Assembly: GCA_003150315.1 (NCBI GenBank)
Contig: QAML01000091.1
Coordinates: forward strand, 1-64,000
DNA from: Prevotellaceae bacterium
GTDB taxonomy: Bacteria > Bacteroidota > Bacteroidia > Bacteroidales > Bacteroidaceae
Direction of reading: 5' to 3'
DNA length: 64,000 nucleotides
In this document: positions 8,791 to 19,351 of the stretch, one piece after another
How the letters are laid out: the number at the start of each line of letters is the position of its first letter
How positions within the stretch are numbered: position 1 is the stretch's first letter
The notes under the pieces: generated by a model
Seen by the model: only the letters and a program-made list of their open reading frames with translations
The model's database searches: none
What the model was told of the DNA's origin: nothing
Position numbers and translations under genes: made by a program

Positions 8791-9618
8791 CTAAGAAAGT
8801 CGGAGAACCTTTACCTGTTTTCCCCCGAGTTCGGCGGCAATTTCGGAAAACGAAGAATAATGACTGCCGTAAATGACATTGCAACGCGAAAGGGCAAACA
8901 TATCGGCGGCAGCGGCAACCATACCTCCCACCGAAGAGCGCGAAAGTTCGCCGGCGGAAGTAACAACCCGTTTGCCGAACGCGGCAAGAAACCTGCGTTT
9001 CACCTCGGGATTGTCGGTGGCGAGAAAGAAAACGGTTTCGGGATACGACTCAAGCTCTTTGCGCGCCGTTTGCTCAAACAAAGTATAAGGGCTTTGCTTC
9101 AGCGCAGGCGCATTGTCCGTGGCGCGGATGTGAAAACCCACCACTCTTCCCTCAAAACGTCTTGTGGCGGATTCTACGGCGGTTTTAACGGCTGCGGAAG
9201 GGGTGAACAGGGAAGACATCTCGAGCTTTGTGTCGAAAAACTCGTAACAGGTGGCTATGTAAACCTTTCGGGCATGAGCCGAAAGGGTCATGATTTTCTC
9301 GCGGTGGAACGAGGCGAAGTCGTTAAGCTGCAAATCGTAATACAAAGTACGGACTGCGCCGGGCAAATGCAGATTGCGTATCGAAGAGGGCGTATCAATC
9401 CATTTTGCCGGTGCAATGCGGAAATTTTGTAAAGGGGGATTTATCTCACCGAACACGTCCTCAAAACGGCAATAGCACTCATTGTTGCGGGCAAAAGCCA
9501 CATGCACATCGCCATATCCGCTGCGTGCCAGCTCATAAGCCGAACGAATAACCCGCATACGGTTTCCCAGTCCGCCCTGAGGCACAACGACAAACCGTTT
9601 TGAGGTCGGGGATATCAT
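8791..9618 (-). CDS. Fucosyltransferase-like glycosyltransferase (GT11/GT23 superfamily fold)
   Basis: The 275-residue protein has the N-terminal GGLGNRMRVI loop (about 15-24), the central GFHIRATDN motif (about 160-168), LATDNPEVK, and the C-terminal GSHYSSFSEIAAELGG motif. These are the donor-binding elements of alpha-1,2/1,6-fucosyltransferase and NodZ-like enzymes that use GDP-sugars. No signal peptide is seen, so it should act at the cytoplasmic face. Its start overlaps the stop of the YitT gene by 4 bases, so it is probably translated from the leuS-yitT transcript. The acceptor is unknown and no other glycan genes are adjacent. Confidence 0.75.
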   Translation of the reverse strand: MISPTSKRFVVVPQGGLGNRMRVIRSAYELARSGYGDVHVAFARNNECYCRFEDVFGEINPPLQNFRIAPAKWIDTPSSIRNLHLPGAVRTLYYDLQLNDFASFHREKIMTLSAHARKVYIATCYEFFDTKLEMSSLFTPSAAVKTAVESATRRFEGRVVGFHIRATDNAPALKQSPYTLFEQTARKELESYPETVFFLATDNPEVKRRFLAAFGKRVVTSAGELSRSSVGGMVAAAADMFALSRCNVIYGSHYSSFSEIAAELGGKQVKVLRLS

Positions 9619-10550
9619 TTTACCTTAACTTTATCGAATCCTTCGCCATATACGCCGATAACCTTGCTTTGCGAAACGAAAGCATTGGGATCGGTGTGTT
9701 TTATGATACGGAAAATGTCCTTACTTTCTCTGCGACGCGCAAGAACAACAAGCACCTTCTGTTCCTGCTTACTGTACCAGCCATGACCGTCAAGCACCGT
9801 AACTCCGCGATGATAGTATTCTATTGCCGAGGCAATGCTTTCGTAATGGCGCGAAATGATAAGAAACTGCACGCTCTGCCTTCCGGCATTCAGAACATAG
9901 TCGAGCGTGGTGTTGGTAATGATTAGCGTGCAATAGCCAAAGAGAAGTTTAGTGAGATTTCCCACCGGCGTGAAAAGCGAAGAGGTTATGATGATTATGT
10001 CAAGCACTATCATCATCTGACCAATGGTTACATCGCGATACTTGTTGACTATTGCGGCAATAATATCCGTACCTCCGGTGCTGCCTCCCTGAAGAAAGAC
10101 AAGTCCTATGCCTATGCCCTCGAGCAGAGAACCTATGACGCACGCCATGAATCCCTGATTGTCGCCGAGAAGTATGGGCAGATGCTCGGAATTGAGGGGA
10201 AAGCCTTGTACGCTTTGCATCAAGTCCTTGCCCAAAGCCATGAAAGCACTGAGCACAAGCACTGCATAGATGGTTTTGACGCAGAATCGCCAGCCCAACT
10301 CCTTAATGGCGACTATCAACAGGGCGGAGTTTATTATAAGAAACGTATAGTGTGCAGGGAAAGCACCGTGTGTGGCATAGAATATCAAAGCACCGATACC
10401 CGCCACGGCACCCGTTGTGATTTGGTACGGCAGAATGAAACAAGTAAATCCCACCGCGTAGCACAACAGTCCGAATGTTATCAACGCATAATCGTGAACA
10501 TATTGCATAGGTGTCATCTTGACACCCGGCATACTCAAAGAATGTTCCAT
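9615..10550 (-). CDS. YitT family membrane protein (DUF161 + DUF2179)
   Basis: The 311-residue protein has five to six N-terminal transmembrane helices (about 18-205), with the Gly-rich LQGGSTGGTDIIA segment of the family, and a cytoplasmic C-terminal DUF2179 domain (about 225-300, GVTVLDGHGWYSKQEQK). Members are widespread inner-membrane proteins of unknown transport function. It follows leuS after 35 bases with no terminator between, so the two probably share a transcript. Confidence 0.9.
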   Translation of the reverse strand: MEHSLSMPGVKMTPMQYVHDYALITFGLLCYAVGFTCFILPYQITTGAVAGIGALIFYATHGAFPAHYTFLIINSALLIVAIKELGWRFCVKTIYAVLVLSAFMALGKDLMQSVQGFPLNSEHLPILLGDNQGFMACVIGSLLEGIGIGLVFLQGGSTGGTDIIAAIVNKYRDVTIGQMMIVLDIIIITSSLFTPVGNLTKLLFGYCTLIITNTTLDYVLNAGRQSVQFLIISRHYESIASAIEYYHRGVTVLDGHGWYSKQEQKVLVVLARRRESKDIFRIIKHTDPNAFVSQSKVIGVYGEGFDKVKVK

Positions 10551-10585
10551 ATCACTATTGTTGCCCCGAAAGGCTGCAACATGTT

Positions 10586-13432
10586 TTAGCGCACAACAAT
10601 ATTAACAATGCGTCCGGGCACTACAATGACTTTTACAATCTGTTTGCCGTCAATGTATTTCTTTGCCTGTTCGCCGGCGAGCACCTCTTTCTCTATTTCC
10701 TCCTTTGTGGCTTCCACGGGGAAGGACATGGTGAAGCGCGTCTTGCCATTGAACGAAATGCTGAGCGTTACGCTGTTTTCCTTAATGAACTTTTCGTTGA
10801 ACTCGGGCCATTTTGCATCGCACACACTGCTTGTGTGTCCGAGCTGTTCCCACAGCTCTTCAGCTATGTGGGGCGCAAACGGCGCAATGAGCACTACAAG
10901 TGGCTCAAGAACCTTTTTGGACGTACACTTCTGGCTGTTGAATTCTCCCACAGCTATCATGAAAGCCGAAATAGCCGTATTGTAAGAGAAATTGCCTATG
11001 TCTTCGGTTACTTTTTTTATGAGTTTGTGGAGAGTACGTAGGTTGTCTTCGGTCGGTTCTGCGTCGTTGGGAACAAACGAACCGCCTTTGCCGTTGAAGA
11101 GATTCCACAATTTATGGAGGAAACGGGAACAGCCGTCAATTCCGTTGCTATCCCAAGGTTTGCTTTGGTTTATGGGACCGAGGAACATCTCATAAAGTCG
11201 CAATGTATCGGCTCCGTAACGCTCAACAACCATATCGGGATTTACAACATTGAACATGCTCTTCGACATCTTCTCTATTGCCCAGCCGCAAACGTATTTG
11301 CCGTCTTCAAGAATAAACTCCGCATCCTTGTATTCGGGTCTCCAGTTTCGGAAAGCCTCTGTATCGAGAACGTCATTGGAAACAATATTAACGTCAACGT
11401 GAATGGGCGTTACATCATACTTATCTTTTAATCCCAGAGACACAAATTTTCCTTTGTCTTCGCCTTCTTTCACACGATAAACGAAATTTGAGCGTCCCTG
11501 AATCATACCTTGGTTGATGAGTTTGGCAAATGGTTCTTCTGCCACCGAGTATCCGTAGTCGTGAAGTACCTTGTTCCAGAAACGGGAATAGATAAGATGT
11601 CCCGTGGCATGCTCTGTGCCGCCTACATAAAGGTCCACGCATTTCCAATAGTTGTCGGCTTCGGGCGAAACAAGGGCTTTGTCGTTATGAGCATCCATGT
11701 AGCGCAGATAATAAGCCGAAGAACCTGCAAAACCGGGCATTGTGTAAAGCTCGAGAGGGAACACATTTACATTGTCGACAAGACTTTTGTCAACGACTTT
11801 GCGTTCTTTTTCGTTCCAAGCCCACATCTTTGCGCGTCCCAAAGGAGGTTCGCCGGTTTCGGTAGGCTCGTATTTGTCAACTTCCGGGAGCTCGAGCGGC
11901 AGACATTCCACAGGAATCATGCAAGGCATGCCATCTTTATAATAAACAGGGAAAGGTTCGCCCCAATAACGCTGACGCGAGAAAATTGCATCGCGAAGAC
12001 GATAATTAACCTTGACTCTTCCGAGCTTGTGTTCCTTTACATATTTCTTTGTTGCCGCAATGGCTTCTTTTACAGTCAGTCCGTTGAGTGAAAAATCTAT
12101 ATACGGTTTTGCATCTTTGCGTGGAGAATTGGTTACGATGCCTTCTTTTGCGTCGAAACTCTCTTCTGACACATCGCATCCCTCGATAAGAGGAATAACA
12201 GGCAGGTTGAAATGCTTTGCAAAAGCGTAGTCGCGGCTGTCATGAGCAGGAACAGCCATAATGGCTCCCGTTCCGTAGCCCGCAAGTACGTAATCGCTTA
12301 TCCACACCGGTATTTCTTCGCCCGTAAACGGGTTTATGGCGTAAGAACCCGAGAAAACGCCTGTAACTTTCCTGTCGGAAATGCGTTCGCGTTCGGTGCG
12401 TTTCTTCGTGGCATCGACATATTCTTTCACAGCCGTCTCCTGCGCGGGAGTTGTAAGCTCGTCAACCAAATCACTCTCGGGAGCGAGCACCATGAAAGTA
12501 ACACCGAACATAGTGTCTGCGCGAGTTGTGAAAATCGTGAACTTTTTGTCGCTGTCCTTAACAGAGAAAACAACTTCCGTTCCCTCACTTCGTCCAATCC
12601 AGTTGCGCTGTGTTTCTTTAATGGAATCGGTCCAGTCAATCGTATCAAGCCCGTCAAGCAAACGCTGTGCGTATGCCGAAACGCGCAGACACCATTGTTT
12701 CATTTTTTTCTGTACAACCGGGTAGCCGCCTCTCACAGAAACTCCGTCCACAACCTCGTCATTTGCGAGCACTGTGCCGAGCTGGGCGCACCAGTTCACT
12801 TCCGTTTCGCCGAGATAAGCAATGCGGTAGTTCATGAGTGCCTGTTGTTTTTCCTTTTCACTCTTGGCGTTCCACTCTTCTGCGGTAAATTCCGTTTCTT
12901 CACTGCATGCGGCATCCACGCCCTGCGTTCCGTTTTGCTCGAAATGCTTTATAAGTTCCTCGATAGGGAGTGCTTTTTTCGCGGCGTTCGAATAATAGCT
13001 GTTGAACATCAATATAAATGCCCACTGAGTCCATTTGTAATACGCGGGGTCGCATGTACGCACTTCGCGGTCCCAATCAAACGAGAACCCTATCTTATCC
13101 AACTGTTCGCGATAGCGTGTTATGTTTTTTACAGTGGTTACGGCGGGGTGCTGTCCGGTTTGTATTGCGTACTGTTCGGCAGGCAATCCGTAAGCATCAT
13201 ATCCCATTGGGTTCAAAACGTTGAATCCGCAGAGGCGTTTGTATCTTGCGTAAATATCGCTTGCTATATATCCGAGGGGATGTCCCACATGAAGTCCCGC
13301 ACCCGAGGGGTAAGGAAACATATTAAGCACATAATATTTGGGCTTTGAGCTATCTTCCGTTACATGATATATTTTCTTTTCCGCCCATGCCTTACGCCAT
13401 TTTTCCTCTATCTTCTGAAACTCGTAATCCAT
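10586..13432 (-). CDS. leuS: Leucyl-tRNA synthetase
   Basis: The 948-residue class I synthetase charges tRNA-Leu. The HIGH element appears as HVGH (48-51, after PYPSGAGL). An editing domain interrupts the Rossmann fold ([18 protein letters not shown]). KMSKS is present exactly ([10 protein letters not shown]), followed by the anticodon-binding helices and a C-terminal domain ending [12 protein letters not shown]. Length is slightly above the E. coli enzyme, as is usual in Bacteroidota. It is the first gene of a minus-strand unit with yitT and the fucosyltransferase-like gene. Confidence 0.97.
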   Translation of the reverse strand: MDYEFQKIEEKWRKAWAEKKIYHVTEDSSKPKYYVLNMFPYPSGAGLHVGHPLGYIASDIYARYKRLCGFNVLNPMGYDAYGLPAEQYAIQTGQHPAVTTVKNITRYREQLDKIGFSFDWDREVRTCDPAYYKWTQWAFILMFNSYYSNAAKKALPIEELIKHFEQNGTQGVDAACSEETEFTAEEWNAKSEKEKQQALMNYRIAYLGETEVNWCAQLGTVLANDEVVDGVSVRGGYPVVQKKMKQWCLRVSAYAQRLLDGLDTIDWTDSIKETQRNWIGRSEGTEVVFSVKDSDKKFTIFTTRADTMFGVTFMVLAPESDLVDELTTPAQETAVKEYVDATKKRTERERISDRKVTGVFSGSYAINPFTGEEIPVWISDYVLAGYGTGAIMAVPAHDSRDYAFAKHFNLPVIPLIEGCDVSEESFDAKEGIVTNSPRKDAKPYIDFSLNGLTVKEAIAATKKYVKEHKLGRVKVNYRLRDAIFSRQRYWGEPFPVYYKDGMPCMIPVECLPLELPEVDKYEPTETGEPPLGRAKMWAWNEKERKVVDKSLVDNVNVFPLELYTMPGFAGSSAYYLRYMDAHNDKALVSPEADNYWKCVDLYVGGTEHATGHLIYSRFWNKVLHDYGYSVAEEPFAKLINQGMIQGRSNFVYRVKEGEDKGKFVSLGLKDKYDVTPIHVDVNIVSNDVLDTEAFRNWRPEYKDAEFILEDGKYVCGWAIEKMSKSMFNVVNPDMVVERYGADTLRLYEMFLGPINQSKPWDSNGIDGCSRFLHKLWNLFNGKGGSFVPNDAEPTEDNLRTLHKLIKKVTEDIGNFSYNTAISAFMIAVGEFNSQKCTSKKVLEPLVVLIAPFAPHIAEELWEQLGHTSSVCDAKWPEFNEKFIKENSVTLSISFNGKTRFTMSFPVEATKEEIEKEVLAGEQAKKYIDGKQIVKVIVVPGRIVNIVVR

Positions 13433-13484
13433 CTTAATTATCGTTATATGTTCTGTTGCGGCTGTACGCTTCGCAATTCCTGCG

Positions 13485-13492
13485 CAAAGATA
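13485..13492 (-). promoter_or_regulatory. Probable -7 box for leuS
   Basis: On the minus strand the sequence reads TATCTTTG, a match to TAnnTTTG, 53 bases before the leuS ATG. The leuS/amt gap is divergent and contains no CPE repeat. Confidence 0.5.
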
Positions 13493-13691
13493 GCAATTTA
13501 GTTTGACGTAATTCGCCGTTACGCACCAAAACGTAGGTTCGCACGGCGTTGTAAGTCAGTATGTATTATCACGGGCGGGGCTTTTGCGCAAAATCCCTGC
13601 TTTTTCAATGTATATTTATCATTTTTACAGTAAAACACACATTCTTCTTTCTTTTTCATTGGTTTATTATTATTTTTCCAAACAAAGGATT

Positions 13692-13699
13692 TATTTTTG
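13692..13699 (+). promoter_or_regulatory. Probable -7 box for the ammonium transporter gene
   Basis: TATTTTTG matches TAnnTTTG. Transcription would then begin near 13706, which rules out the upstream in-frame ATG at 13697 and favours ATG 13730. Confidence 0.5.
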
Positions 13700-13729
13700 C
13701 GCCATATACAAACAAAAACGAAACTTAAT

Positions 13730-15115
13730 ATGAAAATCAAAAAGAAATGGATTGTCCTTATGGGGCTGATGGTTATCATTACCATTGCGGGGCTTTTCGC
13801 ATCGGAGCCGAGCTTTGAGTGTGATTTTTCAAAGATTAACGGGGCTGACGTGGCGTGGTTGATTACCGCCACAATCTTTGTGCTGATGATGACACCGGGT
13901 CTGTCGTTTTTTTACGGCGGAATGGTGGGCGCGCGAAACGTCATTTCCACCATGTTGCAGAGCTTCATAGCCATGGGAATCATTACCGTGCTGTGGGTAG
14001 CCTTCGGATTCAGCCTTTGCTTTGGCGACGACATAGGCGGAATAATCGGAAATCCCTGTACATTCGCCATGTTTCAAAACGTAGGGGCTGCAGTCTACAC
14101 CACACCCACCGGCAAGATTCTCGGAGGAGCTACCATTCCACTCGCACTGTATGCGTTGTTTCAGATGAAGTTTGCCATAATCACGCCGTCGCTTATAACG
14201 GGTTCGTTTGCCGAGAGGGTGAGGTTTTCCGCCTATCTGTTTTTCATGATATTCTTCTTTGTGTTCATCTACTGCCCTCTCGCCCACCTTACATGGCATC
14301 CCGACGGACTTTTCCTCAAATGGGGCGTGGTCGATTTCGCCGGCGGTATCGTGGTTCACGCTTCTTCGGGCGTTGCAGCCCTTGCAGGAGCGATTTTCCT
14401 GGGAAAACGCCGCACGTCGACCAAAGACGAGGAACCCGCCAACATACCTTTCGTACTCCTTGGTGCAGCTTTGCTGTGGCTGGGTTGGTTCGGATTCAAC
14501 GCAGGCAGCTCGCTCCACGCCGACGGTCAGGCTGTGAAAGCTTTCTTGAACACCACCACGGCTTCGGCAACAGCCATGATGACATGGATATTCTTTGACT
14601 GCCTTCGCGGACGCAAGCCATCGGCAATGGGAGCCGCCGTGGGCTGCGTTGTGGGACTTGTGGCATGTACGCCGTCTGCCGGATACGTGAGCGTGGGGCA
14701 AACCATTTTCATTTCGTTTGTCATAGCCATAATTTGCAACATTGCCGTTTATTGGAGGTCGCACAGCCGCATTGACGATGCCCTCGACGTTTTCCCCACA
14801 CACGGCACGGGCGGCATTGTGGGCACCATAATGACGGGCATATTCATTCACGACGGTCTGATTTCGGGCACATCGCAGGGCGTAGTGGTTTTCCTGTTCC
14901 ACCTTCTTGCCGTGGCAATCGTCATAGCCTATACTTTCGGAATGAGCTACCTCGGATATTGGCTCATAGACAAGTTCATTCCCATGCGTGTAAGCATTGA
15001 GAGCGAAAAAGTGGGTCTCGACCTCAGCCAGCACGATGAACATTACGGTCTCGCCCATTTCGGAGAGCGCGAACTTGCGGAATACGAAGAGCACATAAGA
15101 AACAAGGAAAAATAA
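13730..15115 (+). CDS. amt: Ammonium transporter (Amt/Rh family)
   Basis: The protein is 461 residues from ATG 13730 (MKIKKKWIVLMG). It has a signal-like first helix and eleven family helices, with GLSFFYGGMV, LTWHPDGLFLKWG, DFAGGIVVHASSG with the pore histidine, and DALDVFPTHGTGGIVG with the second histidine. It moves ammonium across the inner membrane. A GlnB/GlnK partner gene, common beside amt, is absent here. The gene is monocistronic, with a strong terminator after it. Confidence 0.95.
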   Translation: MKIKKKWIVLMGLMVIITIAGLFASEPSFECDFSKINGADVAWLITATIFVLMMTPGLSFFYGGMVGARNVISTMLQSFIAMGIITVLWVAFGFSLCFGDDIGGIIGNPCTFAMFQNVGAAVYTTPTGKILGGATIPLALYALFQMKFAIITPSLITGSFAERVRFSAYLFFMIFFFVFIYCPLAHLTWHPDGLFLKWGVVDFAGGIVVHASSGVAALAGAIFLGKRRTSTKDEEPANIPFVLLGAALLWLGWFGFNAGSSLHADGQAVKAFLNTTTASATAMMTWIFFDCLRGRKPSAMGAAVGCVVGLVACTPSAGYVSVGQTIFISFVIAIICNIAVYWRSHSRIDDALDVFPTHGTGGIVGTIMTGIFIHDGLISGTSQGVVVFLFHLLAVAIVIAYTFGMSYLGYWLIDKFIPMRVSIESEKVGLDLSQHDEHYGLAHFGERELAEYEEHIRNKEK

Positions 15116-15142
15116 ACAGGGCATACTAATATCGCAAACGGA

Positions 15143-15181
15143 AATGTCCGCAACGCCCCGGGGTGTTAGCGGACATTTTTT
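15143..15181 (+). terminator. Intrinsic terminator after amt
   Basis: A long hairpin (AATGTCCGC, inner AACGCCCC / GGGGTGTT, then GCGGACATT) with one bulged A is followed by a T run. It begins 27 bases after the amt stop. Confidence 0.85.
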
Positions 15182-15321
15182 CTTTTGCATACGTTTCGAA
15201 AGGCATACCGTTCGACGGAAAACTGTCGGAAAACACGCCTCACAGAGCTTTCCGACCCCGAAACTGCAAAATCCGGGATAACTTCTTGACACACAACACC
15301 TTGAATACATTTTACAGACAC

Positions 15322-15446
15322 CCGAATAAGTTATTGTGATTCAGATACTTATTACGGCAAAAAACATAAGGCACATATTTTAAAATAAGTGCCTTGTATT
15401 TTAAAATATATGGCTTGTATTTTTTGCGATAAGCCATGTGTTTTTC
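15322..15446 (-). repeat. CPE copy D
   Basis: The reversed flank AAGTTATTGTGATTCAGATA (about 15328-15348) is on the left, then g, inverted g and inverted s half-units (15364-15425), then the reversed outer element GCGATAAGCCATGTGT. In the flank frame the core is s, g, inverted g. It lies between the convergent amt and adhesin-like genes. Confidence 0.92.
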
Positions 15447-15704
15447 GAACCGTGGTAAAAAGGTGCTCCAATAACCCGCAAATTACACTTAAATTGCCAT
15501 GCCGTTTCGCACATTTCCCGAACCGTTTGCACATTCACCGCACAGGATATTCAAAACATCAGAACAGCATCGCGCCGTGCACCGCTTACAGCATGCAGGC
15601 AAGCATTATGTCCCCATGCGAACGCATACATGCACAATAATCGGGCATTCCGATTTCACGACACGCGCAAAGGCATGCAAATATATAGAACCCGGCAATG
15701 CCGA
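15447..15704. other. Gene-free stretch, nothing recognised
   Basis: Between repeat copy D and the terminator of the 1195-residue gene I find no credible coding frame, RNA fold or repeat. Confidence 0.5.
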
Positions 15705-15741
15705 AAACAAAAAAATCCCGCACGTTTATCGTGCGGGATTT
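15705..15741 (-). terminator. Intrinsic terminator after the adhesin-like gene
   Basis: Perfect stem AAATCCCGCACG / CGTGCGGGATTT with a TTTAT loop. On the minus strand it is followed by a T-rich tract. It sits 23 bases after the stop at 15764. Confidence 0.85.
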
Positions 15742-15763
15742 AATTATATGTAAGGCGTTCGTA

Positions 15764-18700
15764 TTACTTAACGAGAACCTTGTTCTTGCCTACTACGTAA
15801 ACACCCTTCTTCAAGCCCTTGGTTGCCTCAACAGCCTTGACATTCTTCTTAACGAGCACACCGTCGAGAGTGTAAACGTTAACGATTGCTTTCTGTGAGT
15901 TAATCAAAGATGCAATTCCGTTAGGTATTTCAACTGTACCGTTGGAAGAATCAACAGGAATGACAGCATCGATGGAAGCTTCAGGATCGTTTACAATCTG
16001 AGAAGGATCGAGATAAGCATCCTGAGGATCGAGAATCCAAGTACCGGCAGCACCACCGTGAACCTTAGCTACGTTAGCTTGGAAATAAAGCATCTCAGTA
16101 GGATAAGGCCATGAAGCAAACTGACCGCCAAGACCGTTAACCATCTTAGCCTCGTGGGTAACGTTGCCGCCGTGAGCCGGATGAAGATCGATAACTACAG
16201 GAGTTTCGGGATCGTAAGCATCCAAATCGTCAACAATCATTACAAACGGAGTACCTGCGGGGATACCGCCCAACTCTTCATCGGGAACGAACTCGGTAAG
16301 GTTGATGGCTGTGATGGTCTTGCCGTCATCGCCAACTTCATAACCGCATACGCTGTAAGTTTGAACGTTGTGTCCTTCGGTATAAGCAGAAGGCATGTCT
16401 TCGGTGTCGAACGGATTAACTCTTGCAAACACCTTGTCAGCTTTGAGAGTGATTCTGCTTGTCATTTCGGGAGAAATCTCTTCCATTGCCCAAGCACCCC
16501 AACCGTTAGCTTCGGGAGCTTTGCCGCCCATGCTCGGCACACCGGGAAGAACATTGCTCTGGATGAAGTAAGCAGCATTGAGATCGACGTTGGTGTAAAT
16601 GGCAAACTGACCATCACCTATTGCATCGAGACGAACAGGTCCGCGATTAATGGGATAACCATTTGCAACGCAAATCATGTTGTAGACATTGGGAGTGCCG
16701 GTAGCCTCGAATTTCCAAACACGACGCAAATCCTTGATGTTATTCTCAAGACCTACGCAGCCCAAACCGTCGGATGCGTTAAGACCACCCATGTAAGAGT
16801 ATTTGCCTTTGACAGGATTGCCTGCACCATCAACAGCTGTTTCATCAGCACAGGAAACGAAATACCAAGTATCGGGATCCGGACCAACCATTGAGTTTAC
16901 AAGCTCGTTGTAAGCACGGGTGAGAAGAGTGTCAAGGCGGGCAATCTCACGCTGTTTGAGGTCCTCAAACGGATAAGCGTCATCAACCTCAACAAGAGCC
17001 TCTTCGAAAGCATTAATCTTGTCGCCGGGGAAATAGAAAGGTTCGCTACCTTCTGCAACTTTGGGAGCAAATGCCTTAGCCTTGTTAAGCACGAGGCAAA
17101 TGTCGGTAGTGTCTTTCCAAACAAGGAGAAGATTTGTATAAGCACCTCTCAAGTCTGCAATATCCTGTGAAGAAACATTACCGGATTCAGCCTTTACGCG
17201 AGCAGTAGCAATAGCGGCACGAAGATCTTGGATTGCCTGATTGATTTCAGGGTCTGTCATGTTAGGATTAACCTCGGCAGTCATAGGATATGCCTGAAAT
17301 TCCGAGAAAGTAAAGAAAGGGTAGCCGTATTTACCAAGATCCATTGTATTGGTCTTGATGACTTTCATATTAAGATAGCGATAACCTGCCGGCATAACCA
17401 CGGGATCGGCTGCAGTGTACTCGGGATCTTCTGCCGCAGTGGGGAATCCTGCTTGCGGATTCTTACGTTCGCCAAGATATTCCCAATTTACAGCATCGTT
17501 ACTTGCATAGAATTGTACGTCAATGGGACGATACATGGCTTTCCAAACAGAACCGCGTGCACGCCAGTGCAAAGCGATGTTGTGAGGAAGGACTTTGCCT
17601 TCACCGGCATCGATGCGCAAAGCATGATAGTCGTTCAAATCGGTACCTTCTACGGTAGAATTATTGTAAGCACTGATACAGTGTGTCTCAGGATCGTTAT
17701 CAAGAAGTCTGTTAAGGTCTGCGCCTTCAGTAGACTGATTGGTGATGTAAAGTTGCGAAGCACTGGTAATGATAGGAGCGTCCATATTAATAGTATATAT
17801 GGAGTCTACATTAACGCGTGCGGATGTTTCAGCAATAAGGCTGCGAAGAGTATCGGTGCGAAGCTTCTGCGGATAGAGAACATCAAGCGAAGCGACTTCT
17901 TCATCAGAATATTTGTGCAAATAAAGGTCAGAACCGTTTCCGTTTTGCACCCAGCAAAGGTCTGTAGCAGTTGCGTAGCTCATGTTGTGGGCTTTGGTTG
18001 CAGCGTCGACGATATAGAATTTTTCTCCTTTATTGCGAGTAATTACCATTTCTGTGTTCTGCGATTTGGAAAGACCGATACTTGCGCCGGCCTGATAGAG
18101 GTCGGTGGTATTGATATACTCTCCCGTTTCACGGCTTTGGATTGAATAGTTACCGCTTGCGAGCTTGGTGATTTTCCAAATGTATGCAGGATTCAGGGTT
18201 TCCCAACCGAAAGCGTAAAGATAGCTGTTCTTCGCTGTCCAAGCACTTCCGCTCTTGCCTTGTTCGGTAACTGCTGCATAAGTGTTGGTAGAAATTGTGT
18301 AATAACCGTCGGTTACTTCAACGAGCGAAGCATCAAGTGCAGCTTTTGCTGCTACGAATTTGTCGAGAGCGACTTTGCATGCTTCTTCTGTGGGAGTTGT
18401 TACGCTGTCTGCGAGCATATTTTTAGAAGCGGTGAGTTCTGCGTTGAAAGCATCGAAAGCTTCTTTTGAATACTGACCGGGATCTTTACCAAATGTATAG
18501 TCGCCGGGAACGAAGGAATTGATGTTAGCCTGCAAGAGGTCGCGATTGCGGGTGGATTCTACCAGAGCGAGGTCAGCCTCACTCACAGGAACGAGTTTCC
18601 AAGAGCCTTCGCCGCTTACATTCTTGTCCTGCCAGTTACCAATAGGACCGGTAACGGCATTACCACTGTTATGATGCTGAATGTTGTAGGTCCAGTTTGC

Positions 18701-19351
18701 GCCAACACAGTGAATGTTGAACTGACCGTTGGGGCTGATGTTGTCGAACACCTGTTCGGTTTCGAGGGTATTGGTCATGTACATGTTTGTTTCCTGACCA
18801 TCGATAACATCATTGTGGTTTACATACTGACCGGTTGCAAGATTCTGAATGGAGTAATTGCCGCTGTCAAGTTTTTTAACGTTCCACAAGAAGAGAACCT
18901 GGGGTTCTTTCTTCTTCCATCCGGGATAGTTGCCCTCATAAGGAGCAAACCAAGCCATTGTGTCCTTGTCTGCGAAAGCAGAATAGGTTGTAACGATGTA
19001 GTAAGTGCCATCGGTTACGGGATTAATGGCTGCTTCCACTTTGGCTTTGGCTTCCTTTAGCTTGGCACACATTGCGGCTTTCTCCTCATCGGTAGCCGTT
19101 GTGCTGCTTGCCATTTGGATAGCATCGGAATAGATGTTGTAAAACTCTTCATAGACAACTTCGTCTCCGACATAGCCGGGCGCACTGCCGTAAGCATAGT
19201 CGTCAACTCCAAACTTGAAGCTGTCCAGAAGCTCTTGGAGGGTTTGTTCCTCCTCTGTGTCTCCGTCGTCATTCGAAGCGAAGACAACCGCTGAAGGTGC
19301 CATTATCAACAGCACCGCAAGGGCAATCAGTTTCGATAAAAATTTTTCCAT
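15764..19351 (-). CDS. Large secreted multidomain protein: lectin-like, FIVAR-like and discoidin domains, C-terminal sorting-type tail
   Basis: The 1195-residue protein has a signal peptide (about 1-25, ending FAS). Alternating modules follow: FIVAR-like helical hairpins (AAMCAKLKEAKAKVEAAI; ACKVALDKFVAAKAALDASL; a third near 740-800) and ricin-like beta-trefoil segments (NLATGQYVNHND; SRETGEYINTTD). A central F5/8 type C (discoidin) domain follows (LLDNDPETHCISAYNN to FTFSEFQAYPM). The last part resembles a Bacteroidota C-terminal sorting domain (VYTLDGVLVKKNVKA then GLKKGVYVVG). The architecture suggests a surface or secreted glycan-binding protein. No catalytic domain was recognised. It is a single-gene unit. 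Confidence 0.8.
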   Translation of the reverse strand: MEKFLSKLIALAVLLIMAPSAVVFASNDDGDTEEEQTLQELLDSFKFGVDDYAYGSAPGYVGDEVVYEEFYNIYSDAIQMASSTTATDEEKAAMCAKLKEAKAKVEAAINPVTDGTYYIVTTYSAFADKDTMAWFAPYEGNYPGWKKKEPQVLFLWNVKKLDSGNYSIQNLATGQYVNHNDVIDGQETNMYMTNTLETEQVFDNISPNGQFNIHCVGANWTYNIQHHNSGNAVTGPIGNWQDKNVSGEGSWKLVPVSEADLALVESTRNRDLLQANINSFVPGDYTFGKDPGQYSKEAFDAFNAELTASKNMLADSVTTPTEEACKVALDKFVAAKAALDASLVEVTDGYYTISTNTYAAVTEQGKSGSAWTAKNSYLYAFGWETLNPAYIWKITKLASGNYSIQSRETGEYINTTDLYQAGASIGLSKSQNTEMVITRNKGEKFYIVDAATKAHNMSYATATDLCWVQNGNGSDLYLHKYSDEEVASLDVLYPQKLRTDTLRSLIAETSARVNVDSIYTINMDAPIITSASQLYITNQSTEGADLNRLLDNDPETHCISAYNNSTVEGTDLNDYHALRIDAGEGKVLPHNIALHWRARGSVWKAMYRPIDVQFYASNDAVNWEYLGERKNPQAGFPTAAEDPEYTAADPVVMPAGYRYLNMKVIKTNTMDLGKYGYPFFTFSEFQAYPMTAEVNPNMTDPEINQAIQDLRAAIATARVKAESGNVSSQDIADLRGAYTNLLLVWKDTTDICLVLNKAKAFAPKVAEGSEPFYFPGDKINAFEEALVEVDDAYPFEDLKQREIARLDTLLTRAYNELVNSMVGPDPDTWYFVSCADETAVDGAGNPVKGKYSYMGGLNASDGLGCVGLENNIKDLRRVWKFEATGTPNVYNMICVANGYPINRGPVRLDAIGDGQFAIYTNVDLNAAYFIQSNVLPGVPSMGGKAPEANGWGAWAMEEISPEMTSRITLKADKVFARVNPFDTEDMPSAYTEGHNVQTYSVCGYEVGDDGKTITAINLTEFVPDEELGGIPAGTPFVMIVDDLDAYDPETPVVIDLHPAHGGNVTHEAKMVNGLGGQFASWPYPTEMLYFQANVAKVHGGAAGTWILDPQDAYLDPSQIVNDPEASIDAVIPVDSSNGTVEIPNGIASLINSQKAIVNVYTLDGVLVKKNVKAVEATKGLKKGVYVVGKNKVLVK

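Noticed and set aside
13829-15310. Minus-strand open frame of 493 codons opposite amt
   Set aside because: Antisense shadow of the ammonium transporter gene, with implausible composition and no motifs.
15356-15446. Palindromic repeat blocks as a CRISPR array
   Set aside because: The half-units abut directly without unique spacers, each block is isolated, and no cas genes are present.
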